Shown: positions 8,993 through 18,619 of the stretch, one piece after another | How the letters are laid out: each line of letters starts with the position of its first letter | Numbering within the stretch: the first letter of the stretch is position 1 | Origin: CAKZKT01 sp034434235 | Lineage (GTDB): Bacteria > Chloroflexota > Anaerolineae > CG2-30-64-16 | Direction of reading: 5' to 3' | DNA: 64,000 bases | Assembly (NCBI GenBank): GCA_034434235.1 | Contig: DAOTZV010000098.1 | Coordinates: 1-64,000 of the forward strand | Program-made: the position numbers and the translations under genes | Notes under the pieces: generated by a model | What the model was told of the DNA's origin: nothing | The model's database searches: none | Seen by the model: only the letters and a program-made list of their open reading frames with translations

Positions 8993-9733
8993 TTACCGCA
9001 ACCTGCGCAACGCGGCTCCCAGGCCGATGCCCAGGAGGGAGAGGCCGGCAACGAGCAAGGGACTGAGCGCGCCGCCGGTCTTGGGCATGGTGGCCGGCGC
9101 CGGCGCTGCCGCGGCCGGCGCCGGCGCGGCGGCCGCCTTGATCGCCGCTACCTGCGTCTTCATGAAATTGGCAATCTCGGCCGCCTGCGCGTCGGTCACC
9201 TGCGTCGCGCTGAAGCTCGGCATGTTCTTGGCCGGCGTGCGGAGCTGCTTCAGGACGATTTCCGTCGTCACTTCGCGGTTTTGGTCCACGAAACGCGTCT
9301 TGATCATGCCCTGGCCGAAATTGCTGTGGCAGGCCTCGCAACGCTTTTGCGACCACAGTTGCTTGCCGACAGGATCTGTGGCCGATACCGGCACCGAGTA
9401 AGGCGTGAAGGAGGCCGGCTTGGGCAACGTCTGCATGTAGGCCCACATGTCGGTGAGGGTGGCGTCGCTGATCTGAGCGGCGCTATAAGAGGGCATGTTG
9501 GCGCGCGGGGTGCGCACCTGCTTGATCCAATCGGCCGCGGTCTTGCCGTCGCCGGCGCGCGGGCCGGCAAACTTGCCTTCGCCGTTGGCGCCGTGGCAGG
9601 ACTTGCAGTTGGCGGCATCCCATGCGGCTTTGCCTTTGACGGGGTCCCCTGTGCCCTGGGCGGTGACGGTGGCGGCCAGCAAGAGGAGCAACAACATGGG
9701 GAGAATCGCAATCGCCAGAATTCGCCTGAACAT
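8993..9733 (-). CDS. Dihaem c-type cytochrome, sortase-like C-terminus
   Basis: A 246-residue exported electron-transfer protein. A signal peptide (FRRILAIAILPMLLLLLLAA) is followed by two cytochrome c domains, each with one haem motif (CKSCH, CEACH) and a downstream Met-containing segment (TPRANMPSYSA, TPAKNMPSFSA) that could supply the distal ligand. An Ala/Pro stalk leads to MPKTGG, a hydrophobic stretch and the basic end RRLR, the architecture of a sortase sorting signal. A sortase gene lies at 36601. ATG 9733 was chosen over ATG 9746-9748 because GGAGG lies just upstream of it. The electron donor and acceptor are unknown. Confidence 0.88.
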   Translation of the reverse strand: MFRRILAIAILPMLLLLLLAATVTAQGTGDPVKGKAAWDAANCKSCHGANGEGKFAGPRAGDGKTAADWIKQVRTPRANMPSYSAAQISDATLTDMWAYMQTLPKPASFTPYSVPVSATDPVGKQLWSQKRCEACHSNFGQGMIKTRFVDQNREVTTEIVLKQLRTPAKNMPSFSATQVTDAQAAEIANFMKTQVAAIKAAAAPAPAAAAPAPATMPKTGGALSPLLVAGLSLLGIGLGAALRRLR

Positions 9734-9794
9734 CTGATCATCCTCCATAATAAGGTTGATGTGTTGATGGTGTGCTGGCAGCGCGCGACGCAGA

Positions 9795-9889
9795 GTCTCA
9801 GTAGATCACAGATTCAAGCTCAGAGGGGGTCTGTGACCCCCGACCGCCGGTCACAGACCGGCTTGGAGCAGCAAAATTGTGATCTACTG
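9795..9889. repeat. Nested palindrome, possible MITE or hairpin
   Basis: Outer arms form a perfect 14-bp inverted repeat (CTCAGTAGATCACA at 9795-9808 and its complement at 9876-9889). Inside is a perfect 10-bp inverted repeat, GTCTGTGACC (9827-9836) and GGTCACAGAC (9847-9856). It lies between the cytochrome gene start and the proA 3' end, both minus strand. No transposase and no clear target duplication were seen. Confidence 0.7.
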
Positions 9890-9959
9890 AGTCTCTATCC
9901 TGACCCGTAGGGTAATCATACTGGAATCAGGGAAATCTTGTCAAATCTCTCCTCACGGT

Positions 9960-11324
<1,365 letters not shown>

Positions 11325-11340
11325 GGATCTGCGTTCCTCG

Positions 11341-12441
11341 TCATACCAGGATCATGTCGTTGCGGTGAACGGCCACCGGGCCGTGCTCGTAGCCCAGCCG
11401 TGCCTCGATCTGGTCGGAGCGGCAGCCGAGGATGCGGGCCAGGTCGGCGCTGTCGTAGCGGGCGATGCCGCGCGCCAGCAGCGTGCCGTCCGGGCCGAGG
11501 ATGGCGACCGTGTCCCCGCGCTCGAACTCCCCTTCGACCGCCACGATGCCGGCCGGCAACAAACTGCCGCCGTTCTCGCGCAACGCCCGCGCCGCGCCGG
11601 CATCCACCAGCAGCCGGCCCATCGGCGTCGTGCCGCCGTAGATCCAGCGCTTGCGGTTTTCCAGCGGCGCTTCGAGGGCCGGGAAACGCGTGCCCACCGG
11701 CTCGCCGGCTGCCGCGCGCAGGATCACATCGGGGGCGTGGCCGGCCGCGATCACCACGTCCGCACCGCCGCGCCGGGCGATATCGGCCGCCTGGAGCTTG
11801 GTGGTCATGCCGCCGACCCCCAGGCCGCTCACGCTGCCGCCGGCCAGCCGATAGAGCGCCTCGTCGATGACCTGCACCTCCGGGATGAGCTGCGCGTCGG
11901 GATGGGTGCGCGGATCGGCCGTGAAGAGCCCGGGCTGGTCGGTGAGCAACAGGAGCAGGTCGGCTTCGGCCAACAGCGCCACCAGCGCCGACAGGTTGTC
12001 GTTGTCGCCCACCTTGATCTCGGCCGTGGCCACTGCGTCGTTTTCGTTGATGACCGGGATGATGCGATGCTCCAGGAGCGCGTGCAATGTATCGCGCGCG
12101 TTCAGGTAGCGCGCGCGATCGCGAAAATCGTCGCGCGTCAGGAGCATCTGGCCGATGTGGATGCCGTAGATCTCGAACAGGCTCTCCCACGTGAGCATCA
12201 GCCGGCTCTGGCCGACCGCGGCGAGCATCTGCTTGTGGGCCACGGTTGCCGGCAGGTCGGGGTAGCCCAGGCGCTCCCGGCCGGCCGCGATCGCGCCGGA
12301 GGTGACGATGATGATCTCGCGGCCCGCGTCGTAGAGCTGCGCGCATTGCCGCACCAGCTCGACCATGCGCGCCCGGTCGAGCCGACGTGTGCCGCCGGTC
12401 AATACGCTGGTGCCGAGCTTGATGACGATCCGTTGATACAT
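11341..12441 (-). CDS. proB: Glutamate 5-kinase ProB
   Basis: A 366-residue kinase that makes gamma-glutamyl phosphate, the first step of proline synthesis. The amino-acid kinase fold is clear (RIVIKLGTSVLTGG, then IIIVTSGAIAAGRERLGY, then IIPVINENDAVA, then GVGGMTTKLQAADIA). The C-terminal 90 residues are a PUA domain (GGSLLPAGIVAVEGEFERGD). The length is normal for the two-domain form. It is followed by proA, and preceded after 66 bp of palindromic repeats by the SCP2 gene, whose promoter probably serves all three. Confidence 0.97.
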   Translation of the reverse strand: MYQRIVIKLGTSVLTGGTRRLDRARMVELVRQCAQLYDAGREIIIVTSGAIAAGRERLGYPDLPATVAHKQMLAAVGQSRLMLTWESLFEIYGIHIGQMLLTRDDFRDRARYLNARDTLHALLEHRIIPVINENDAVATAEIKVGDNDNLSALVALLAEADLLLLLTDQPGLFTADPRTHPDAQLIPEVQVIDEALYRLAGGSVSGLGVGGMTTKLQAADIARRGGADVVIAAGHAPDVILRAAAGEPVGTRFPALEAPLENRKRWIYGGTTPMGRLLVDAGAARALRENGGSLLPAGIVAVEGEFERGDTVAILGPDGTLLARGIARYDSADLARILGCRSDQIEARLGYEHGPVAVHRNDMILV

Positions 12442-12453
12442 ATGGATCCGTTG

Positions 12454-12511
12454 GTAGGACGAAATTAATTTCGTCCTACAGTGGCGTAGGGCGAAATTAA
12501 TTTCGCCCTAC
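12454..12511. repeat. Two GTAGGRCGA palindromes
   Basis: Two perfect 26-nt palindromes in tandem. The first (12454-12479) has ends GTAGGACGA and TCGTCCTAC; the second (12486-12511) has ends GTAGGGCGA and TCGCCCTAC. The second contains the stop codon of the SCP2 gene. Related copies lie at 43007-43113 and 46106-46301. Confidence 0.9.
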
Positions 12512-12837
12512 AGGGTTTTGATCAGGTCTTGCAGCTTGAGGGCCAGCATCGGGTCGCCGGTGACGGTGAGCCGGCCGGAGAAGAAGAGGTTCATGCCGCT
12601 GGAGGGGTTGTTCCAGAGCTGCTCGAAGTCGGCCGCGCTGATCTTGATCGTGCAATCGGCCGTGCCCGGATTGCCCTGCTCGACCTTCGGCCCGGTTGGG
12701 GAAACGTCTACGAACCATTCACCGCCCCCCTCGCCGGTGATGATGAACTGGTATTTGACCCCAATGCGCCGCGCCACATCAGGCTTGAGTGCGATGGCGT
12801 TGGCGAGATCGGTATTGAAGAGCTTTGCGATATCCAT
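12508..12837 (-). CDS. SCP2 sterol-carrier-like domain protein
   Basis: A 109-residue single-domain protein of the SCP2 fold, a small hydrophobic lipid-binding domain. Recognisable parts are the beta sheet YQFIITGEGGGEWFVDVS, the segment ADCTIKISAADFEQLWN and the C-terminal helix GRLTVTGDPMLALKLQDLI. Its ligand is unknown; fatty acyl chains are usual for bacterial members. It starts at ATG 12837 after GGAGGC. Its TAG stop comes from the GTAGGG end of a palindromic repeat. It probably heads an SCP2-proB-proA transcript. Confidence 0.88.
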   Translation of the reverse strand: MDIAKLFNTDLANAIALKPDVARRIGVKYQFIITGEGGGEWFVDVSPTGPKVEQGNPGTADCTIKISAADFEQLWNNPSSGMNLFFSGRLTVTGDPMLALKLQDLIKTL

Positions 12838-12897
12838 GGGAAGCCTCCGCTTGAGAGAGTGAAGATGGTCGGCGCGTCGGCCGCGAGCGCCGGGCCT

Positions 12898-12926
12898 ATT
12901 TTAGCATACGTTCGCGCGCCGGGCAA
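12898..12926 (-). promoter_or_regulatory. Promoter of SCP2-proBA
   Basis: On the minus strand: TTGCCC (12926-12921), 17 nt, TAAAAT (12903-12898) with an extended TGC just upstream. The remaining bases to 13097 hold no gene that I can see. Confidence 0.65.
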
Positions 12927-13097
12927 ACGGGTATATTCGGCATCGGCGATTTCAATTTCAAATGTGTCGGGCGCGTTTCCGGCGCGCGGTGCGTCCAGCG
13001 GGGGCCGCCCGGCTGGCCCATGACCCGCAGCCTGCCTCAACGCGCCTCGGCCTTCGGCGGGTCCACATTTGGAATTGCTGATTCGATATCGGCGGTT

Positions 13098-13126
13098 TTG
13101 ACAAGAACGGCCTTTTGGGCTACACT
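13098..13126 (+). promoter_or_regulatory. Promoter of the thiamine operon
   Basis: TTGACA (13098-13103), 17 nt, TACACT (13121-13126). The transcript would begin just before the TPP riboswitch. Confidence 0.85.
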
Positions 13127-13136
13127 TTTCCCTAGA

Positions 13137-13228
13137 TGCAAGGGGAGCCGGGGGAAGCCCGGCTGAGAGGTTGGCCGCATCGCCAACGACCCTTTGAACC
13201 TGACGGGTAATGCCGGCGTAGGGATGCA
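13137..13228 (+). promoter_or_regulatory. TPP riboswitch (THI element)
   Basis: All conserved parts of the thiamine pyrophosphate aptamer are present: GGGGAGC, GGCTGAGAGG, the segment GACCCTTTGAACCTGA, then GGGTAATGCCGGCGTAGGGA. A TGCA/TGCA P1 closes it. It lies between the promoter and a transcription terminator, so high TPP should stop transcription of the downstream genes. Confidence 0.97.
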
Positions 13229-13245
13229 GGGATAATGCAAACTTA

Positions 13246-13272
13246 AGGCGATCCTGTCGGGTCGCCTTTTTT
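13246..13272 (+). terminator. Riboswitch expression-platform terminator
   Basis: Stem AGGCGATCC / GGGTCGCCT (one mismatch) with a TGTC loop and a T run, 18 bp after the aptamer and 17 bp before the first gene. Confidence 0.85.
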
Positions 13273-13289
13273 GTTGCCCGGAGGTAAGC

Positions 13290-13964
13290 ATGCGCGCTTT
13301 CGTGGTGGCCGGCAGTCCGGTTGCCCAGAAGCCGATCCGCCTGGCGCCCGGCCCGGCCGATCGGGTGATCGCGGCGGATTACGGCGCCCATCACGTGCTG
13401 GCGTGGGGTTGGCCGCTCCATCTGCTGATCGGAGACCTGGATTCGCTGCCCGCGGCCGATCTGGAGGCGATTCGGGCCATGGGGATTCCCATGGTCACCG
13501 CGCCGGCGGCGAAGGACGAGACCGACCTGGAGCTGGCGCTGATGCACGCGCTGGACGGCGGCGCGCGGGAGCTGGTCATCTGCGCGGCGTTGGGCGGCCG
13601 GGCCGATCACATGCTGGCGAACGTCCTGCTGTTGGCCCGCCCCGAGCTGGCCGACGCCTCGGCTGCGATCGTCGAGGCCGGGCAAACGGTGCGCCTGTTG
13701 CGCGGGGGAGTTTCGGCCGCGGGCGAGACGGCGCACCTGACGGTGGTCGGTGCAGCGGGCGACCTGCTCACGCTGTTGCCGCTGGCCGGCGACGCGCGCG
13801 GGGTGACCACGGCCGGGCTGCTCTATCCGCTGTCCGACGAGCCGCTGCTGTTCGGCCGGGCGCGCGGGATCAGCAATGTGCTCTCTGCCAGTGTAGCGCA
13901 GATCTGGCTGCGCGAGGGTCTGCTGTTGGTGATTCACACATCTCAAGCGCTTGAAGCATCATGA
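13290..13964 (+). CDS. Thiamine pyrophosphokinase
   Basis: A 224-residue enzyme that converts thiamine to thiamine pyrophosphate with ATP. Family motifs are present: the N-terminal domain with IGDLDSLP and KDETDLELALMHAL, GGRADHMLANV, and a C-terminal beta domain (LLTLLPLAGDARGVTTAGLLYPL). Its place as the first gene after a TPP riboswitch and just before a thiamine importer fits salvage: import thiamine, then phosphorylate it. GGAGGTAAGC precedes the ATG. No de novo thiamine genes are seen in this operon. Confidence 0.95.
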   Translation: MRAFVVAGSPVAQKPIRLAPGPADRVIAADYGAHHVLAWGWPLHLLIGDLDSLPAADLEAIRAMGIPMVTAPAAKDETDLELALMHALDGGARELVICAALGGRADHMLANVLLLARPELADASAAIVEAGQTVRLLRGGVSAAGETAHLTVVGAAGDLLTLLPLAGDARGVTTAGLLYPLSDEPLLFGRARGISNVLSASVAQIWLREGLLLVIHTSQALEAS

Positions 13965-13981
13965 TCATATGGAGGTGAAGC

Positions 13982-15163
13982 ATGTTCCATCGAGTTGTCT
14001 TGGTCCTGTTGATGGTTGCGTTCTTGTTGACCGGTTGTACGGTGCCGCCGGCCGCGCCCACGGTTGCGCCCGCGGCCACCGCCACGGCCGTCGTCGCGCC
14101 CACTCAGACCGCCACGGCCGCGCCGACCGCAACGTCGGCGCCGGCCACCGCCGCGCCGACCGCCACCAAGGCGCCGGCCGCCGGCCGCACGGTGACCGTC
14201 ATGACGCACGATAGCTTCAGCGTCAGCCAGCCGGTCGTGGATGCGTTCCAGGCCCGCTGCGGTTGCCAGGTGCGTTTCCTCAAGTCGGGCGATGCCGGCC
14301 TTGCCCTGAACAAGGCAATCCTGGCGAAGGGCAATCCGCTCGCCGATGTGTTCTACGGCGTGGACAACAGCTTCCTCAGCCGGGCGCTGGCGGCCGACAT
14401 CTTCGAGCCGTACGAGTCGCCGGCTTTGGCGGGCATCCCGGCCGAGCTGAAGCTCGACCGCAGCAATCGCCTGTTGCCGGTAGACTTCGGCTACGTGGTG
14501 CTCAACTACGATAAGAAGTACTTCGCCGACAACAACATCCCCGTGCCGCAAGACCTGCGGGACCTGACCAAACCGATCTACAGCGGCCTGGTCGTGGTGG
14601 AGAATCCCGCCACCTCTTCGCCGGGCATGGCCTTCCTGTTGACCACGGTGGCGGCCTTCGGCGAGACGGGCAGCTACACCTATCTCGACTTCTGGCGCGA
14701 CATGCGCAAGAACAAGGTCGTGGTGGCCGACGGCTGGGACGATGCCTACTACAACCAGTTCAGCGGCGGCAGCGGCCAGGGCGATCATCCGCTGGTCGTC
14801 AGCTATGCCACCAGCCCCGCGGCCGAGGTCTACTTCGCCGACCCGAAGCCGGCCGAATCGCCCACCGGCAACATCCTGCCGGCCGGACAGACCTTCCGGC
14901 AGATCGAGTTCGTCGGCATTCTGAAGGGCACGCCCAACCGTGACCTGGCGCAACAATGGGTGGACTTCATGCTCGGCGAGCAGTTCCAGGCCGATATCCC
15001 GTTGCAGATGTGGGTCTATCCGGCCCGGACGGGCACGTCGTTGCCCGAGGTCTTCGTGAAGCACGCGCAGGTGCCGGCCCAACCGGCCGCCATTACGCCG
15101 GAACAGATCGAAGCCGGCCGCGAGAACTGGTTGAAGGCCTGGACGGACGTGGTGCTGCGGTAA
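13982..15163 (+). CDS. thiB: Thiamine ABC transporter substrate-binding protein
   Basis: A 393-residue lipoprotein (lipobox LLTGC, Cys19) with a Thr/Ala/Pro-rich linker of about 40 residues that replaces the usual short linker. The binding domain follows the ThiB pattern: VMTHDSFSVSQPVVDAF, DVFYGVDNSFLSRAL, LLPVDFGYVVLNYD, VVVENPATSSPGMAF and VVSYATSPAAEVYF. It should capture thiamine outside the membrane for the adjoining permease. The riboswitch upstream of the operon supports thiamine over the related iron or putrescine families. GGAGGTGAAGC precedes the ATG. Confidence 0.93.
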   Translation: MFHRVVLVLLMVAFLLTGCTVPPAAPTVAPAATATAVVAPTQTATAAPTATSAPATAAPTATKAPAAGRTVTVMTHDSFSVSQPVVDAFQARCGCQVRFLKSGDAGLALNKAILAKGNPLADVFYGVDNSFLSRALAADIFEPYESPALAGIPAELKLDRSNRLLPVDFGYVVLNYDKKYFADNNIPVPQDLRDLTKPIYSGLVVVENPATSSPGMAFLLTTVAAFGETGSYTYLDFWRDMRKNKVVVADGWDDAYYNQFSGGSGQGDHPLVVSYATSPAAEVYFADPKPAESPTGNILPAGQTFRQIEFVGILKGTPNRDLAQQWVDFMLGEQFQADIPLQMWVYPARTGTSLPEVFVKHAQVPAQPAAITPEQIEAGRENWLKAWTDVVLR

Positions 15164-15181
15164 ACCCGTGGGGGGCGTTAC

Positions 15182-15266
15182 GTGCCAGGCGCTCTGCAAG
15201 GTGCCTGGCACATGGAGAAAATGAGCGACGCTTACGTGCCAGGCATCCTCTCAGGTGCCTGGCACG
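15182..15266. repeat. GTGCCAGGC-family hairpins, copies 3 and 4
   Basis: Two inverted repeats, GTGCCAGGC / GCCTGGCAC at 15182-15211 and at 15235-15266, in the 169-bp gap between the binding-protein and permease genes. Neither has a T tract, so they may protect or attenuate the transcript rather than end it. Confidence 0.8.
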
Positions 15267-15332
15267 TTTGGCGGGCCGTTTTCAGGTTTATCCGTTGCTG
15301 CATACCAAGACGGGAAACGTCGGACGGCAAAC

Positions 15333-16991
15333 ATGAGACGCAACTTCGGCATCGTGCCCTTTTTCTTTCCGATGGCCTTCCTGGCGGTCTTCTTTTTCTA
15401 CCCGCTGGCGATGGTGATCGGCAAGAGCTTTGCGGCCGAAGGCCGGCTCGACCTGGCCCCTCTGCTCGCGATCTGGCGCGAGACCTACTTCCGCCGGGCG
15501 CTCTGGTTCACCACCTGGCAGGCGACGGCCTCCACCGCGCTGACGCTGTGCCTGGGCTTGCCGGCGGCGTTCGTCTTCGCGCGCTATCGGTTTCCGGGCA
15601 AGCGCATTCTTCAGGCGCTCACCACCATCCCTTTCGTATTGCCGGCGATGGTGGTGTCGGCGGCGTTCATGGCCCTGGTGGGCCCGCGCGGCTGGCTGAA
15701 CGAGCTGCTGATGGCCGCGTTCGGCCTGGGGCGGCCGCCGATCCGCCTGCAACAAACCGTCTGGCTCATCCTGATCGCGCACGCGTTTTATAACACCTCC
15801 GTCGTCATCCGCCTGGTCGGCGGGTTCTGGGCCCATCTGGATCGCAAGTTGATGGACGCCGGCCGCGTGCTCGGCGCGGGCCGGCTGCGCGTCTTCTGGG
15901 AGATCACCCTGCCGCTGCTGCTGCCGGCCATCATCGCGGCGGGGCTGCTGGTGTTTCTGTTTTGCTACACCAGCTTCGGCATCATCCTGATCCTCGGCGG
16001 CCCGTCTTTTGCCACGCTGGAGGTGGAGATCTACCGCCAGTCGGTCACGCTGTTTCGCCTGTCCGACGCGGCCGCGCTCAGCCTGGTGCAGATGGCCTTC
16101 ACCTTCATCGTGATGGCCGTCTACAGCCGCGTCCAGGCGCGCGCGGCGGTGCCGCTGAACCTGCGCCCGGCCGAAGAGACGGCGCTGCCGGCCATCACGC
16201 CGGGCCAGAAGCTCGTGGTCGCCGCGACGGTGGCGGGCCTGTTGATCTTCCTGGTGTTGCCCCTGGCCTCCCTGGCGTTCAAATCGCTGGCGCCGGCCGA
16301 TCCGCTGCGCTTCTACCGGGAGCTGTTCGTCAATCGCGCCAGCTCGATCTTCTACGTGCCGCCCGGCGCGGCCATCCGCAACAGCGTGTTTTTCGCCGGC
16401 CTCACCACCGCGCTGGCGCTGGCGTTGGGCACGCTCACGGCGACCGTGCTGGCGCGCGGCCGCGGGCTGATGGCCCGGCTTCTCGACCCGGTCGTCCTGT
16501 TGCCCCTCGGCACCTCCGCGGTGACCCTGGGCTTCGGCTACATCCTGGCGTTCGGCCGGCCGCCGCTCGATCTGCGCGCGTCGCCGGTGCTCGTGCCGTT
16601 CGCCCATACGCTGGTGGCCTTTCCGTTCGTCGTGCGCACATTGCTGCCGGCGCTGCGCGGCATGAATCCGGCCTGGCGCGACTCGGCGGCCGTGTTGGGC
16701 GCGTCGCCGTGGCGGGCCTGGCGCGAAGTGGAGCTGCCGATCATCGGCCGGGCGTTGCTCGTCGCCGCGGTCTTCGCGTTCACCGTCAGCATGGGCGAAT
16801 TCGGCGCCACCCTTTTGATCGCCCGGCCCGAATTCCCGACCATGCCGGTGGCCATCTTTCGGCTCCTGGGCCAACCGGGCGCGCTGAACTACGGCCAGGC
16901 GCTGGCGATGAGCACGCTCCTGATGCTGGTGTGCATGGCCGGTTTCGTCTTGATCGAGCGTTTTCGGGCCGGCGCGGTGGGAGAGTTCTGA
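15333..16991 (+). CDS. thiP: Thiamine ABC transporter permease
   Basis: A 552-residue membrane protein with about twelve transmembrane segments in two homologous halves, as in ThiP. Each half has an EAA-type coupling loop that meets the ATPase: DRKLMDAGRVLGAGRLRVFW in the first half and RDSAAVLGASPWRAWREVEL in the second. ATG 15333 was chosen because the hydrophobic first helix begins directly after it (NFGIVPFFFPMAFLAVFFFY); earlier in-frame codons fall in the hairpin repeat. The ribosome site is weak. The ATPase gene starts 2 bp after its stop. Confidence 0.92.
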   Translation: MRRNFGIVPFFFPMAFLAVFFFYPLAMVIGKSFAAEGRLDLAPLLAIWRETYFRRALWFTTWQATASTALTLCLGLPAAFVFARYRFPGKRILQALTTIPFVLPAMVVSAAFMALVGPRGWLNELLMAAFGLGRPPIRLQQTVWLILIAHAFYNTSVVIRLVGGFWAHLDRKLMDAGRVLGAGRLRVFWEITLPLLLPAIIAAGLLVFLFCYTSFGIILILGGPSFATLEVEIYRQSVTLFRLSDAAALSLVQMAFTFIVMAVYSRVQARAAVPLNLRPAEETALPAITPGQKLVVAATVAGLLIFLVLPLASLAFKSLAPADPLRFYRELFVNRASSIFYVPPGAAIRNSVFFAGLTTALALALGTLTATVLARGRGLMARLLDPVVLLPLGTSAVTLGFGYILAFGRPPLDLRASPVLVPFAHTLVAFPFVVRTLLPALRGMNPAWRDSAAVLGASPWRAWREVELPIIGRALLVAAVFAFTVSMGEFGATLLIARPEFPTMPVAIFRLLGQPGALNYGQALAMSTLLMLVCMAGFVLIERFRAGAVGEF

Positions 16992-16993
16992 GC

Positions 16994-18079
16994 ATGTTGT
17001 TACAAGTCGAACACCTTTCCAAGTCCTATCCGGGCCTGCCGGTGCTCCACGACGTGAGCCTGGGGGCCGCCGATGGCGAGATCGTGTGCATCCTGGGGCC
17101 GAGCGGCTGCGGCAAATCCACCTTGCTGCGCATCGTCGCCGGGCTGGAGGTTGCCGATGCCGGCCGGGTGGTGTTCGACGGCCAGGACATGGCGAACGTG
17201 CCGCCGCATCGCCGGCGCTTCGGGCTGATGTTCCAGGACTACGCGCTCTTTCCCCACAAGGACGTACAGGGGAACGTGGCGTTCGGCCTGCGCATGGCCG
17301 GAGTGCCGGCCGGCGAGATCCGCCGGCGCGTCCAGGAGGCGCTGGAGCTGGTCGGCCTCCAGGGCTACGAGCGCCGCCGTGTCACCGAGCTTTCGGGCGG
17401 CGAGCAGCAACGCGTGGCGCTGGCGCGCAGCCTGGCCCCGCGGCCCCGGCTGCTGATGCTCGACGAGCCGTTGGGCGCGCTCGATCGCGCGCTGCGCGAA
17501 CAGTTGATGAACGACCTGCGCGGCATCCTGAAGCGGGTGGGGGTCACGTCCCTCTACGTCACGCACGACCAGGAAGAGGCGTTCGCCATCGCCGACCGGA
17601 TCGTGATCATGCGCGCCCGACCGGAGATCGGCGAGGGCGGCCGCGTGGAACAGATCGGCGCGCCGCGCGAGGTGTATCGCCGGCCGGCCAGCGCCTACGT
17701 GGCCCGCTTTCTGGGCTTTCGCAACCTGATCGAGGGGACGGTGGCCGGCCAGGGGGAAGACGGCGGCGTGGTGGTGGAGACGCCGTTGGGCGCGCTGGTG
17801 GCCGCCGACGTGGCCCGGCCCTACGCGGCCGGCGAGCGCGTCACCGTGCTCATCCGACCGGAGGCCGCCAACCCATGCGCGGCCGATGAGAATGGCCCGA
17901 ACCTGCTCCGCGGCCGGCTGAGCGAGCGATCGTTTCGCGGCGGCCACGAGCGCATCCAGATCGAGCACGCCAGCGGCATTTCCCTCGTGTGCGAGATGCC
18001 GATGGTCAACCACGCGGTCCTACAGACGGGCGATACCCTGACGCTGCGCCTGGATCCGCAGGCGATCAGCCTGTTGTAG
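16994..18079 (+). CDS. Thiamine ABC transporter ATP-binding protein
   Basis: A 361-residue ATPase. It has Walker A (GPSGCGKST), Q-loop (FQDYALFPH), signature (LSGGEQQRVALARSL), Walker B (LLMLDEP) and H-loop (VTHDQEEA). The C-terminal 110 residues are a TOBE regulatory domain (RFLGFRNLIEGTV, then VLIRPEAANP). Proteobacterial ThiQ lacks that domain, so this is closer to the PotA/FbpC shape. Position after the ThiB and ThiP genes under the riboswitch supports thiamine. The transcript seems to end before the ssb promoter, but no hairpin terminator was seen. Confidence 0.9.
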   Translation: MLLQVEHLSKSYPGLPVLHDVSLGAADGEIVCILGPSGCGKSTLLRIVAGLEVADAGRVVFDGQDMANVPPHRRRFGLMFQDYALFPHKDVQGNVAFGLRMAGVPAGEIRRRVQEALELVGLQGYERRRVTELSGGEQQRVALARSLAPRPRLLMLDEPLGALDRALREQLMNDLRGILKRVGVTSLYVTHDQEEAFAIADRIVIMRARPEIGEGGRVEQIGAPREVYRRPASAYVARFLGFRNLIEGTVAGQGEDGGVVVETPLGALVAADVARPYAAGERVTVLIRPEAANPCAADENGPNLLRGRLSERSFRGGHERIQIEHASGISLVCEMPMVNHAVLQTGDTLTLRLDPQAISLL

Positions 18080-18112
18080 GACGCGGCGACACGAACTCTT
18101 GTTCTGGTGTTT

Positions 18113-18141
18113 TTGACAAAATCGTGCATCTGGGATATCCT
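18113..18141 (+). promoter_or_regulatory. Promoter of ssb
   Basis: TTGACA (18113-18118), 17 nt, TATCCT (18136-18141). The leader to the ssb ATG is about 65 nt. Confidence 0.82.
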
Positions 18142-18213
18142 ATTAATCACGGTCCGCTGTACGGATCGCACACGCACCGATTCGAGCCGCCAAACAAGAA
18201 AGGATGCACGCCC

Positions 18214-18618
18214 ATGTACCAGAAAACGATCGTCGTCGGCCACCTCGGCCGGGACCCCGAGATGCGCTACACCCCCAGCGGCGTCCCCGTCACCAGCTTC
18301 AGCATCGCCACCACCCGCAGATGGACCAATGCCAACGGCGAACAACAAGAGAAAACGACCTGGTTCCGCGTTACCTGCTGGCGCAAGACCGCCGAGCTGG
18401 CCGCCCAGTATCTGACCAAGGGCCGATTGGTCCTGGTCGAAGGGGACATTGATGCCTCGGCCTGGATCGACAAGGAAGGGAGCCCGCGTGCCAGCCTGGA
18501 GCTGACAGCGACCGCGGTGCGCTTCCTGGGCGCGCGCGAGGGCGCTGAAGGCGCGGCGGCCGGCGCCGGCGTTCCGGTCGAGGGCGTGCCGGTTCAAGAA
18601 GAAGATATCCCCTTCTGA
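18214..18618 (+). CDS. ssb: Single-stranded DNA-binding protein
   Basis: A 134-residue OB-fold protein that coats single-stranded DNA. The fold is seen in TIVVGHLGRDPEMRYTPSG, TTWFRVTCWRKTAELAAQYL and RLVLVEGDIDASAW. A short linker ends in the acidic tip EEDIPF, which recruits repair and replication partners. It is shorter than the E. coli protein because of the short linker. ATG 18214 follows AAAGGA. It leads a likely ssb-DUF3467-radC operon; a single base separates it from the next gene. Confidence 0.95.
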   Translation: MYQKTIVVGHLGRDPEMRYTPSGVPVTSFSIATTRRWTNANGEQQEKTTWFRVTCWRKTAELAAQYLTKGRLVLVEGDIDASAWIDKEGSPRASLELTATAVRFLGAREGAEGAAAGAGVPVEGVPVQEEDIPF

Positions 18619-18619
18619 G

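Noticed and set aside
9795..9889. Insertion sequence
   Set aside because: Too short for a transposase, with no target duplication visible.
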